A stretch of 64,000 bases of DNA. Source: Datisca glomerata. Its lineage: Eukaryota; Streptophyta; Magnoliopsida; Cucurbitales; Datiscaceae. The DNA lies in assembly GCA_003255025.1 (NCBI GenBank), contig QANY01011336.1, forward strand, positions 2,759,311-2,823,310, written 5' to 3'. Shown one piece after another: positions 48,194 through 58,339 of this stretch. Under the pieces are notes generated by a model that saw only the letters and a list, made by a program, of their open reading frames with translations, was not told the DNA's origin and ran no database searches. The first letter of the stretch is position 1. Each line of letters opens with the position of its first letter. The position numbers and the translations under genes were made by a program.

Positions 48194-48600
48194 AAATATA
48201 TTTAAGTAACTTGTATACTTTCTGATATTGCCCATTTTTCACGAATCATTCTGGTTGCATCATATAGATGATTTCTTCAAGTGAGTTATTCAGTAAATCT
48301 ATCTTGACATCCATTTACCATATTTCATAGTCTAAACTAGCGGCAATGGGCAAAAGGATGCGAATGAATTTTAGCATGAGAACATGAGAGAATGTCTCTT
48401 CATAATCGACTTCTTCCATTTGAGTATATCCCTTAGCTCCTAGCCATGCTTTGAAAGTCTCTACTTTCCCATCTACAACTCTTTTCTTCTTGAAGTTCCA
48501 TTTACATCTAATGGGCTTGACATATTCAAGTGGATCTACAAGTTCCCAGACGAAATTTGAATACATCGATTCCATTTCCTAGTTCATGGCATTTTGTCAT
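48194..48600 (-). pseudogene. copia-2 RT N-terminal part
   Basis: The minus-strand frame 48575-48315 reads MESMYSNFVWELVDPLEYVK, KCNWNFKKK-like RCKWNFKKKRVVDGKVETFK, then LGAKGYTQMEEVDYEETFSH. These are hallmarks of the copia RT N-terminus. After a stop it continues to MDVKIDLLNNSLEEIIYMMQ (the MDVKTAFLNG motif, altered) and LLKYIYGL, where the inversion begins. Confidence 0.85.
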
Positions 48601-49191
48601 TTCTCCTTTTCAAGATCGTCCATAGCTCCTTTATAAGATAATGGATCGTCCTTATCCGTGTCAGACACTAGAACATGTTCCTCTGGTTCATAGCGAATAG
48701 GTTGTCTTACCTAGGGTTGTAAGATAACATATTTTGTGGTTTGTTGTTTATCAGTTAATAATGAAGGTGGTCTGATCTCATCAGACGGTAATTTCTCGAG
48801 AACTATTTTGCTTCAAAGTTTGTAGTTTTCTATATAGTCGTGTTCAAGGAAGGTAGCATTTGTCGATACAAATACCTTTTGATCCTTGTGACTATAAAAG
48901 TACCCACAGTGCTAGTCTCTAGAGTATAGCCAACGAATATGCATACTTCAGACCTTGAGTCTAACTTTCCAGTCTTGGGTCTAAGAACGCTAGTTGGACA
49001 CCCTTATATACGAAAATGGCACAAACTGAGTTTAGAGTCACTTCATAACTCTACAGGTGTCTTGCTTATAGACTTAGAAGACACTACATTCAAAATGTAT
49101 GTTGCCGTGTGTAATGCATATCCCCAAATTGTAAGTGGTAGTGATAAGTAGCTTAACATCGACCTAACCATATACAATAAGGTTTGGTTTC
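48601..49191 (-). pseudogene. copia-2 integrase-to-RT linker, decayed
   Basis: Degenerate coding remnants on the minus strand, acidic and Ser-rich as expected for this part of copia polyproteins. The plus-strand frame 48939-49151 is a shadow. Confidence 0.5.
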
Positions 49192-49608
49192 TCATTTCTG
49201 AAACATCATTTTGCTGTGACGTTCAAGTGTTGTGAGTTGGGATAAGATTCCATACTCAAGCAAGCAATCCTTGAATTTTAAATCCAAGTATTCACCACCT
49301 TGATCTGATCGAAGAGTTTTCAATGATTTACCTAATTGCTTTTCAGCTTCAAATTTGAAGTCTTTAAACTTTCTAAAAGTTTCAGACTTTTTATGCATTA
49401 AGTAAATATAACCATATCTTGAGTAAGCGTCAATAAAAGTGATAAAATACGCATGCCCACCTCTAGCTTGTACATTGATTGGTCGATAGACATCACTATG
49501 CAGTAGTTCTTTAGCTCTTTGGCCATTTCTAGTGAAAGGTCTATTGGTCATTTTACCCTTTAAACATGATTCACAAATAGGAAGAGTTCCAACTTTTAAT
49601 TTTCTCAA
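49192..49608 (-). pseudogene. copia-2 integrase remnant
   Basis: Minus strand: ICESCLKGKMTNRPFTRNG is the end of the GAG-pre-integrase zinc region. The integrase core follows with LLHSDVYRPINVQARGGHAY and FITFIDAYSRYGYIYLMHKK (first Asp), then LRSDQGGEYLDLKFKDCLLE (second Asp). The frame is disturbed before the Glu of the triad ([11 protein letters not shown] near 49220), and the rest of the core is lost or shifted. Confidence 0.85.
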
Positions 49609-49759
49609 AGCACCATGCTTTGTTAACCTGTTTAACTTATATAAATTAATATGTCCCTACCTAAGATAACTAAGATATGTGTTATCATTATCGTGAAAAA
49701 CTCTTTGTCATAATGACCTCGCCCTCAATAAGCTCCCTTGACATATCAAGTATCTGTAA

Positions 49760-50070
49760 AGAAGAACATACATGGTTAGTGACTCCTGAACTCAGTATCC
49801 AGGATGACAAATCATATCCCACTAAACAAGTTTCAAGTACAAGTAAATCATATTTACTTTTCGTTTTCAGCTTGGAGAGATACTTGTTACAGTTTGTCTT
49901 CCAATGACTTTCAACCCCATAAGGGAAACATTTTCCCTTAGACTTGTTGTCGTTCTTGTTCTTCTTGGCTTTCTTTTTATTATTATTCTTGCTTTTATCC
50001 TTACCATTCTTTTTCTTCCTTTGGTTACTACTAACAACAGTAGGATAATGGTGTTACTAGGTAACATTTA
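49760..50070 (-). pseudogene. copia-2 gag zinc knuckle and protease remnant
   Basis: Minus strand: a lysine/asparagine-rich basic stretch, then CFPYGVESHWKTNC near 49889-49935, a CCHC knuckle in which the second cysteine is tyrosine. The protease site follows near 49770-49810 as WILSSGVTNHVCSS, where intact elements have WILDSGATNHVCSS. The catalytic Asp is therefore Ser. Upstream gag (50070-51200) is too decayed to delimit. Confidence 0.75.
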
Positions 50071-51203
50071 CCTTACCCCCAATGGTAGCCCTTGTGTCAA
50101 TAATCCAAGTATTGACTGTAGGCTTTTCAGGACTTTCTTCAGCAAGAATAAATTCATTATGATCATAAACTAGCAATACGCTTGAGTTTGATTTTCATCT
50201 TATGGATTTATCACCGTTCAATTTCTCAAGTGCAAGTAAAATAATAATAGGGTTGCCCATGGTAGACTTAATAATAACAGAAAAATTAAACATATATAAT
50301 TCGATATAATTGAAATAAATATCTAGAATTCAAAAAGTAAACGCGATGCATGAATGCAACATAATAAACACATAAATTTATCATTTACTAATTCATGATA
50401 AAACAACCTAACAATTAACGTGCCGCCTTAGGATCGGTCAGATTAATCTTAGATTGTCTATGAGACATTCTCATCCTTATTAATTAAAACTTAAAATATC
50501 TCATATTTTCTCTTTTAATAATAATGTATCGCTTATTCGGCAAGTCGTAATTATCCACATGAAAGCTTAAAATTACATTAATTTCAAAGTTTAAATGATA
50601 ATAGATAGAGTAGAATTATCATAAAACTACGCAGTGATAGAGTAAGTTGGTAACAGAGTTTCTGCGAAACTTCCCTAGATGTGACAACAGTTACAACTAA
50701 CGATAAAACTCTCCCACTGCCACCCATCACCGCCGTCGGACGTCTACCACCATTGCCCGTAGGCCGTCGGCCGCCCCGCAATTTTTCCAGCGGGCTCGCC
50801 GCGAAACTGATTTTTCCGGTGCGTTACCGTCACTGAAATACGGGTGGCGCCATCGCTGGAACTCCTATTTCTGGTGCCAGCACCAGAATTCCCTAGGAAT
50901 TCCTATTTTGTCTTTTCCTCCTTGTTCGTCTCGTGCGTTCTTCGTCTTCTTGTGATCAAAATAATTACAATCTAATATTCAAAATAAAATTACAAACATT
51001 TCTACTCTCCAAATCGGCTTACACAAGATCTAAGAAAAAATTAAAGAATAAAGCCTAACCCAATCATCACCATACAATTCATGATCCATTATTGAACCAT
51101 CCATTCAAAAAATAAACCATCCATTCATTCACATATATCAAAATATATTATGAACAATGCAAGAACACCTACACAATATTTAATATACAAATATATAATG
51201 ACT
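50071..51203 (-). other. Decayed 5' internal region of copia-2
   Basis: The expected position of the gag N-terminus and leader. It contains a GC-rich patch near 50720-50880 (CCGCCGTCGG, CCGTAGGCCGTCGG) and otherwise AT-rich sequence. No frame is convincing. Confidence 0.5.
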
Positions 51204-51215
51204 GCTCTGATACCA
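51204..51215 (-). other. Primer-binding site of copia-2
   Basis: The minus strand reads TGGTATCAGAGC, complementary to initiator tRNA-Met, separated from the LTR end by two bases. Confidence 0.9.
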
Positions 51216-51217
51216 AT

Positions 51218-52013
51218 TGCTGGAAAATGCGGCGCACGTGCGGCGGAGGCGTGGTGGCTTTTAAAAATTTATTAAAACCAAATCGTCTATTTTTTTATAA
51301 AATGATAACAAGCGCGACGCAACGGTTTCAAAAATAAGAACTTTTATTGAAAACCTCTTTTCAATCAGGATCCATTATATATTTATATATTAAATCTAGA
51401 CATACATTGATAGGAATCATATATCTCTTATAGTCTATATTGAACGTTCTCACAAACCAATGATCTTGTGTTCCCACCAACAACGGACTTCGCGATCCAC
51501 ACCAGGATCTTCCAATCTAATCCTAAAATGCACTAAGATGTGTGTGGGCACGTAAAATAATTCAAAGATATTTTTTCTGTCACTACATGTACTCAGCACA
51601 TGAGATCTAAAGGTTTACTGAGAATGACTAATTTAGTGAGACAATGCTCTAAGAGAATACGATAATTATTCTTACAAAGATTTTTTATTAACTTTTTAAC
51701 TACAGAGAAAATTCACCTTGATAGCAATTGCGTTCTCAACACTTTGACCAACAGTTCTCAACTGACCTAAACAACCCCGAGCCATTAGAATAATATCTCT
51801 ATATAAATTTTTAGGCTCATCAGATTTTTAGGGATAAACTGAAAATCATCTTTAATTTCAAAAGTATCATTATAATGGGACCCACTATATTTTTAGTATA
51901 ACTGTAGTGTCACACGGCACTGTAGTTTCCGTGAGCTATCACAGTGCCCCACGACACTACCGTAGTGCCGTGTGGCACTATAGTATTGCACCCTCACTAC
52001 TGCAGTGTCACGT
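51218..52013 (-). repeat. 5' LTR of copia-2, truncated
   Basis: It starts TGCTGGAAAATGCGGCGCAC and follows the other two LTR copies for ~796 bp up to CTGCAGTGTCACGTGG. It then jumps to TTATTAAGAGGAATGACC, the start of the MULE 3'-flank duplicate. The rest of the LTR (about 1.4 kb) is absent here. Confidence 0.9.
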
Positions 52014-52864
52014 GGTTATTAAGAGGAATGACCCGAAATAGAATTTTACGATCCAAGATTAAGAAATTGATGATGTGCATATGCTTGTTGTTGGTATTTG
52101 TTTACTTCAAGTTTTAGGGTATTTGTCTTGTATTTAAGCTTAATTTGGTTTATGTTATGTCGTTGATGATGTTTGTTTACTTCAATTATAAGCTATTTTG
52201 ATCAATGATAAGTTAAGGTTAAATTGCATTTACAAATTTTAATCCTTTAGCTGAGAGAGAGAGAGTAATATTCTCAAACATCCTTCCAAAAAATCAAACT
52301 TTACCACCCACTTCATAATATCATTTCAAAAATCACAAACACATTTTATTCTTTACTACCCATAAAATATAACCATCCCGTTCACAAAATATAAACATAC
52401 AAAATATCCAAAAAATTCTCACAGAATCATTGTTCAAAGTTTGCACAACATATGCCACAAAATATCCACAAAAAATGACAATCATTGTTCAAATTTTACG
52501 ATCTAAGGGAAATAAAGGCGTTCAACTTGCATTATGAATAATGCTCTGCTCGACTTTCGGGTGCACTACTTTTTAAGGACTGTAATTGGCACGGGAGACG
52601 TCACCAAGGTAGGAGATTGAGAGATGTAGGTTGATTCAGAACTTTGGGTGTCATTTGCTACTAGTTCAGAAAGTCATGGCTACACTAGGTCATACATTTA
52701 TGTCTCATTTGCTTTTGGTTCAGACCTCTGAGATTATGCATTTGCCACTGATTCAGAACTCTGGGATGCATTTTCTACTAGTTTAGAAGCCTATAATTAA
52801 ACAATAGAACCACATTATATATCAGAAATCTATAAGTTAACAAATTAAACATAAATTAACTGTA
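52014..52864 (-). repeat. MULE 3' flank, right copy
   Basis: Duplicate of 40892-41904 (see that entry). The boundary with the truncated LTR falls in a short GG(A/T)TTATTAAGAGG context, so the junction may involve a few bases of microhomology. The homology continues to ~52985, inside the transposase C-terminus. Confidence 0.9.
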
Positions 52865-54385
52865 TTAACTATTGGCATCTGGGAAGTATTTTGTGAAGCC
52901 ACTGATCCAAATGCTTGTGAATCCTACAATTAAACAATAGAATATACTTAAACACTGCAATTTAACAAACAAAACATAATTTATTGTATAAATTGTTTTT
53001 GTACATGTTCTCTTGTTACATATCCATTTATTGTGACCCAATTCACCATTTTGTTTGCATTTCATTTCTAAACCAGCCCTAGATTTACTCTTATGCACTA
53101 CAAGGGCTCTAGGAGGTTCACCAGCCTCTTTAGTCCTCAATTTCTTAGGTCTCCCAAACTATTTATGGTAAGTAAGAGGAATTAGTGGTGGTCTAGAAGA
53201 TTTGGGCACAATTCTAAACTGGTCATAGGGCTAATGACATGCCTATATGTCTTCAAATAGGCGTATTTGGTATAACAACTATCCACATATGCAAGATGAC
53301 CATCCAATTTGTATCTTATGGAAGTTATGGCATGACTGCATGGAATGCCTGTGAGATCCCATTTCCTACAAGTATAAGTCTTTACCTTTAAGCTCACTAC
53401 ATTAACTGACCCAGTAGCATGAAACACTTCAAATTTCCCTCCTCCTGCCCATATAGGTGGGAAAATGCACTATCTGTTTTATTCTTCTCAACTAATGAAC
53501 ATGCTTTTGGAGACACATTACAACTCCACTTAGAAACACTTTCTCTTTTCTTTGCCATTCGAATCATCAGATATGACCTGATTTTTTCAAGCATAGTCAG
53601 GATATGCCTATCCCTAGCTTCCAAAATTATAGCATTAAATGACTCACAAAGGTTGTTTGATAGCATATCACACTCGATAAAGGTATGAAAGTGAGACCTA
53701 GTCCATGAAGCACGAGGTTTTACAGACAACCTTTCATAAGCCCCTAAATGTTCTTCCTCAAGCTTCTCTATTTTAGACAAGAGCTGAACTACTATTGTAC
53801 TCCTAGCACAGTACTACAATCTATTTTTCAGTGCCAAACCTTTGAAATCCTCCTTTAAATTGGCATACATATGGCGCACACAACTTCTGTGCTCTGAATA
53901 GAGTACTAAGTTTTTCAGTGCACGCTTCAACCCTTTTTTTCTTATCTCTTATGAATGTCCATGCATAATTATTTGAAATTCTAACAGCATCATTCAAAAC
54001 AGTAAAAAACCACTCCCAGAACTCTTGGTTTCAACCCACTACACCACAAGAAATTGGGAAGAATGAGTTATTCCCATATATTCCCACTACAGTCAGTAAT
54101 TATCTTGGATGGGGACCCTTAATGTGACACCCATCTAGATCAATCACCGGCCTACAACCCGCTTTAAATCCCTTCTTACAAGCTCCCAAAACAATATACA
54201 ATATTTGAAACTTAGGTCTACCACCTTTACCAGCCTCAATTTTCATAAAAATAGAACTACCGTCTTTAACCCTTTTTAGCTCCTCAATATAATTCTACAG
54301 TTGGATAAATTGGTCATCATATGATCTTTGAATCACAAGTTAAGCCTTTCTCTTGGCTCTCCAAACTTGCACCCTTGACACCAAT
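52865..54385 (-). pseudogene. MuDR-type MULE transposase, DDE and SWIM part
   Basis: Minus strand, right to left: RAKRKA-like stretch near 54345; GCRPVIDLDGCHIKGPHP near 54122-54165, the first catalytic Asp of the MULE DDE domain; GIYGNNSFFPISCGVV; EFWEWFF near 54010. SHFHTFIECDMLSNNLCESF (53690-53640) then gives the SKCDMLVNNLSESFN-type motif before the SWIM domain. The SWIM zinc finger at 53290-53390 reads TYTCRKWDLTGIPCSHAI, and its CxC...CxH ligands are largely kept. A C-terminal zinc knuckle at ~53060 (CKQNGELGHNKWIC) has lost one Cys. Multiple stops occur. The N-terminal part continues at 56620, beyond the inserted LTR. Confidence 0.85.
54381..54385. other. Left target-site duplication of the solo LTR
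   Basis: CCAAT, repeated exactly at 56615-56619. Confidence 0.9.
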
Positions 54386-55567
54386 TGTTGAAAAACGCAG
54401 CGCACGCGTGGCGGAGGCGTGGTAACTTTTCAAAATTTATTAAAATGAATCGTATGTTTTTCAATAAAACGAAAACAAGCGCGACACAACGATTTCCAAA
54501 ATAAATTTTTTATTGAATACCTCTTTTCATTCATGATTCATTACATATTTATATATTAAATCAGAGACATACATGGATATGAATCATATACCTCTTGTAG
54601 TCTATATTGAACGTCCTCGCAAACCAATGATCATGTGTTCCCATCAACAACGAACTTCGAGATCCACACCAAAATCTTCCAAGTCAATCCTTAAACGAAC
54701 TAGGACTTGTGTGAGTACGTAGAATAATTCGAAGACACTTTTTCTGTCTCTAGATGTAGTCAGCACTTGAGATCAAGAGATTTACTGAGAATGATTAATT
54801 TAGTGAGGCAATCCTCTGAGAGAATACGATGGTTATTCTTACATAGTTTTTTGGTTAACTTTTTAACAACAGAGAAAATTCACCTTGATAACAATTGTGT
54901 TCTCAACACTTTGACCAACAGTTCTTGACTGATCCAACCAATCCTAAGCCATTAGAATAATATCTATCTATAATTTTTTTAGGCTCATCAGATTTGAAGG
55001 ATAGACTGAAAATAATATTTAGTTTCAAAATTACTATTGAAGTAAGACTCACTATAATTTTTGCACAACTGTAGTGCCACACGACACTGCAGTTGTTGTG
55101 AACTACCACAGTGTCTCCTGACAGTACTATAGTTGTGGTACTACAGTATTGCACCTCCACTACTGCAGTGCCACAGACACTATAATAGTTCATATCAATA
55201 TCTGATTCTCAATCAGTGAGTGACACGTGATAATTACTGTGAATTAAATATTTATTTTAATCAGATAAATATCTAGATATTAGTTAATTCAAAATTAACA
55301 TATTTGATTATCCCTATCAACTATCACAATCAGCGATTGACACGTGACAATTACTGTGAATTAAATATTTATTTTAATCAGATAAATATCTAGATATTAG
55401 TTAATTCAAAATTAACATATTTGATGATCCTTATCAACTAACTTATCTGTCAGTTCATAAATAACAGATTTTGTTGATTCAAATTATTATATAATAATAA
55501 TTTATAATTATCTAATTTCAAAAATTAGAATTCTTCCTCGTTTTTCGATAATTAAAAAAATTAATCG

Positions 55568-55601
<34 letters not shown>

Positions 55602-56614
55602 GTAATTTTCAAAATTTATATATAAATAATTCAATTAATTAGTTCTTTCAAGTCAATCTTTTTCTCATACCTGAAATATTCATACTCTAGATTATGTAAT
55701 ACAGATGTGACATGGGAATCGTTGACCTCTAATCTTAAATTCTAATAAACTAGATTATTAATTAAAATCTTTAATTAAGTAATCTTGTTTATTAATTGCA
55801 TTATTATTCCATCATAAATATGAAATTGCCCTATTAGAGATTATAGAATGTATTTATAGAGTATTCTCGTGTAGTCCATTAATATAATCATTTCACGTTG
55901 TTCTATCCTCCAATTATTGGTTTGTAAATTAAAACTGGTCAAAATGATCATTTTACCCTTTTAATTATCTCTTGATCCTTAAGTACCATTAATTCACTAG
56001 TGAATGACTAATTTATAATCGTATTATAAATTTGAGCTCAATAACTATTCAATTCTAGAATTAAACACTTAAGAAAATCAATATATGATCCGTTAGAAAA
56101 GTTTGGATTCCAAATCATGTAAGATGATATTTCCAATCATCCATATCGCTGAATCTCCAAAACAAAAGTCACAAGCTTATTTTACAAACAAACCTTAACG
56201 AGTGAAACAAAAGATCTAGTAGACATGTATAGGAGTTTAAGATTACTCAAGATTCAGACTGATCCACACATATGATCATTAAATTGATGTGTATTAAATT
56301 TTTATGATAAGCGGTATGTTAATCAAGATATTAATTCACATCGGTTCTGTCATATATAATCTTATTATATAAACTACTTTTACTAAGATGTCATCCACAT
56401 CAATGATCTAGATCTAGATTACATGCATTCATAATGCTTAGTGAACCGTACTAGCAACCATTCATTAAAGATTTCATATTTTAATATGTTGCTGACATTT
56501 TTATTCATTATCTAGATCTTAGTTCTCTCGTACTAATAGAAGTAGGAAATGTTATTCCATTAAATTTCATATTAAAATGTCAATACACTTACTTTGATGG
56601 TATAACCCCTAACA
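54386..56614 (-). repeat. Solo LTR of the copia-2 family inside the MULE
   Basis: TGTTGAAAAACGCAGCG to CCCCTAACA, 2229 bp, homologous end to end with 44898-47120 and flanked by CCAAT on both sides. No internal region remains, as expected after recombination between two LTRs. Orientation follows the left copy. It carries a private 117-bp tandem duplication at 55205-55438 and a TA/TG microsatellite at 55565-55602. Confidence 0.9.
55205..55438. repeat. 117-bp tandem duplication within the solo LTR
   Basis: The block with TGACACGTGA, ATTACTGTGAATTAAATATT and AACATATTTGAT recurs 117 bp on. The complete LTR at 44898-47120 has one copy. Confidence 0.9.
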
Positions 56615-57260
56615 CCAATACCATATGATCATTCCATATAGCATTTTGCATGGCATTTACACTCATGTGAGGTGCATTTCTTATAATACACTACACTGTA
56701 TAGTCCCATATATTTTCGTGACAGCCAACTTGAATTGGCAAACCTATTCCTAAATGTCCTACTGCAATTACAGACATCATTGAAGGGCTTAATTTGAAAT
56801 GTTCTCCTATCTCTTTGTAAAGACACATACACAAACCAAGGACACTTATTAGAATAGGCAGTGATAATCTTATCTCTATCATTATTCACAAATCTTAGAA
56901 CCTTACCACTCTTAATAGAGTATTTCTTCACACCCTGCCTAAACTCAGTTGTAGACCCAAACAACATGCCCCATTTGAATTGAACATTTCCCATATCTGT
57001 TTCAGGGAAAAGCTCAGGATTCCTACGTCTATTCCAACACCTTACACCATATCATTCTGACTCACTATCCAAACTTCTTAATTCATCTGAGTTGTCATCC
57101 TCAATGTCAATTACATTAAAAGTAGTACAAGTAAAACTATGTTCTACTTCTGGTTCAACATTGACTCAAACAACTCATCATTAGTTCTTTGACCATCATT
57201 TGACACAGCCTCAACAAAATCAGGATCATCAGAATCACTTGAATGCACTACAAACAATAG
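56615..57260 (-). pseudogene. MULE transposase N-terminal part
   Basis: Minus strand: an acidic leader (SDDPDFVEAVSNDGQRTNDE near 57240-57180; DELRSLDSESEWY near 57085-57045) precedes the MULE DNA-binding domain. There, 56994-56629 reads MGNVQFKWGMLFGSTTEFRQ, then GVKKYSIKSGKVLRFVNNDR, KCPWFVYVS and TFQIKPFNDVCNCSRTFRNR. This matches the 'F..GM.F....F..A...Y.I..G......ND..R' pattern of plant MuDR transposases. The domain is nearly continuous. The protein is then interrupted by the LTR at 56614. Confidence 0.85.
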
Positions 57261-58064
57261 TATGCAGATACATCTTAAAATACACTACAGTATGTAATTT
57301 CAGAATCTCAGTACGAAAGTCAGCACGCAGTCTCAGTATGAAAGACAATATGTAATCTCATACTACTAAAATAGTATGCAAATAAATCTCATAATACACT
57401 ACACTGTGCAATCTCAGAATCTCAGTATTGAAGACAATATTTAATCACTACAGATAAAACAACATAGGATACATTATTTAATCTCATAATACACTACAAT
57501 ATAAAGAGCATAGAAAAAACAACATAGAATATAGAATACATAATACACTTCAAATATACGAATTCAGAATATAATATTTAATCTCAGAATCTCAGAATCT
57601 CAATATGGAATATAATATTTAATCACTTAGAATATACTACAGATATACCAACTCAGAATACACTACAGAAAAAATAATAAAACTCTAATCAGTATACGAT
57701 CAAACCCCAAACGAGAATGCAAAACCCTAAACCAGATTGTGAAACCCTATACCAGCATGCAAACAAAAATTTCAAACCCTAAATCAGACTACACATCCCC
57801 AGACAAATCAGTAAAAAATTAGGGACCACTCTTTTTGAAAATAGTATAAAAATGGTGGTCCCTAATGCTTTTGTGAAAAACAATATTTAAAGCATGTTGT
57901 TTTTTGAAAATCTTCGAGTATATAAGTAGAGGAACAAATTGTCAAACCCTTTACCTTCCCTCCCAGGACTTCGAGCTTCTAGACCTTCACCGTCTTGTCC
58001 ACAGCCTCGGCCTCACGTCCAAGGCCACGGTCTATCCCAACTCCTCTTGTGCGCACCACCATCG
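57261..58064 (-). other. MULE 5' flank
   Basis: Repetitive AT-rich sequence with recurrent AATACACTACA and ATCTCAGAAT phrases (57250-57680), then TAAACCCTA-like phrases. No frame found. A 12-bp-arm hairpin lies at 57818-57866. Confidence 0.5.
57818..57866. repeat. Perfect hairpin, 12-bp arms
   Basis: ATTAGGGACCAC at 57818-57829 and its exact reverse complement GTGGTCCCTAAT at 57855-57866, with a 25-base AT-rich loop. It could be a tiny MITE or a structured terminus. Confidence 0.8.
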
Positions 58065-58114
58065 AAGATGACTTACACGTAACATATTTCTGAATCACGT
58101 GTAAGTCACATCTT
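58065..58114. repeat. Hairpin with ACGTGT arms near the MULE end
   Basis: AAGATGACTTACACGT at 58065-58080 and ACGTGTAAGTCACATCTT at 58097-58114 are inverted copies differing by a 2-base indel. A related CACGTGACTTATATGTG lies near 40503 at the other end of the block. Confidence 0.75.
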
Positions 58115-58339
58115 TTGAAAGTTACGGCGGGGTGCGTTGCTGAAACAAGTTTAAAACTGAGGGGATTTTATGCAAGATTTTTAAGGTGAGGGGGCATTTT
58201 GGTGTATCTGTCAATGGTCAGAGGGGTATATTGCAATTAACACTATATTAACCAAAGAAAACACAAATACACAATACAAGGGGTATACTTTAGGAAAACT
58301 GCAAACCAAGAAAAACAAACTAGAAAAAACCTAGGTCCA

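Larger units (their letters stand above)
44898..52013 (-). mobile_element. Ty1-copia retrotransposon with long LTRs, rearranged (copia-2)
   Basis: A minus-strand element. Its complete 3' LTR is at 44898-47120. The internal region 47121-51217 contains, from right to left, gag/zinc knuckle, protease, integrase, RT and RNase H. The 5' LTR, cut at 52013 after ~796 bp, begins at 51218. The primer-binding site (51204-51215) and a polypurine tract (47121-47134) are in the expected places. RT and RNase H contain a ~690-bp inversion and a deletion with filler. It sits in the MULE at the same CCAAT site as the solo LTR in the right copy. Confidence 0.85.
40340..58310 (-). mobile_element. Ancestral MuDR-type MULE locus, tandemly duplicated and invaded by copia elements
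   Basis: A minus-strand MULE transposase is recognisable at 52865-57260, split by a solo LTR. Its 3' flank occurs twice (40892-41904 and 52014-52985). The outer ends share short motifs in inverted order: near 40340-40520, ACCCCTACTTTTGTG, CAATATACTC and CACGTGACTTATATGTG; near 58070-58310 (reversed), ACCCCTTGTATTGTG, CAATATACCCC and GTGACTTACACGTG. These may be the decayed terminal inverted repeats. The coordinates are an interpretation of the whole nested block rather than a single clean element. Confidence 0.45.

Noticed and set aside
47508..48195. A second, plus-strand copia insertion nested in copia-2
   Set aside because: Both edges match the exact coding positions of the minus-strand neighbours, and no extra LTR, PBS or duplicated domain is present. 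Inversion explains it better.
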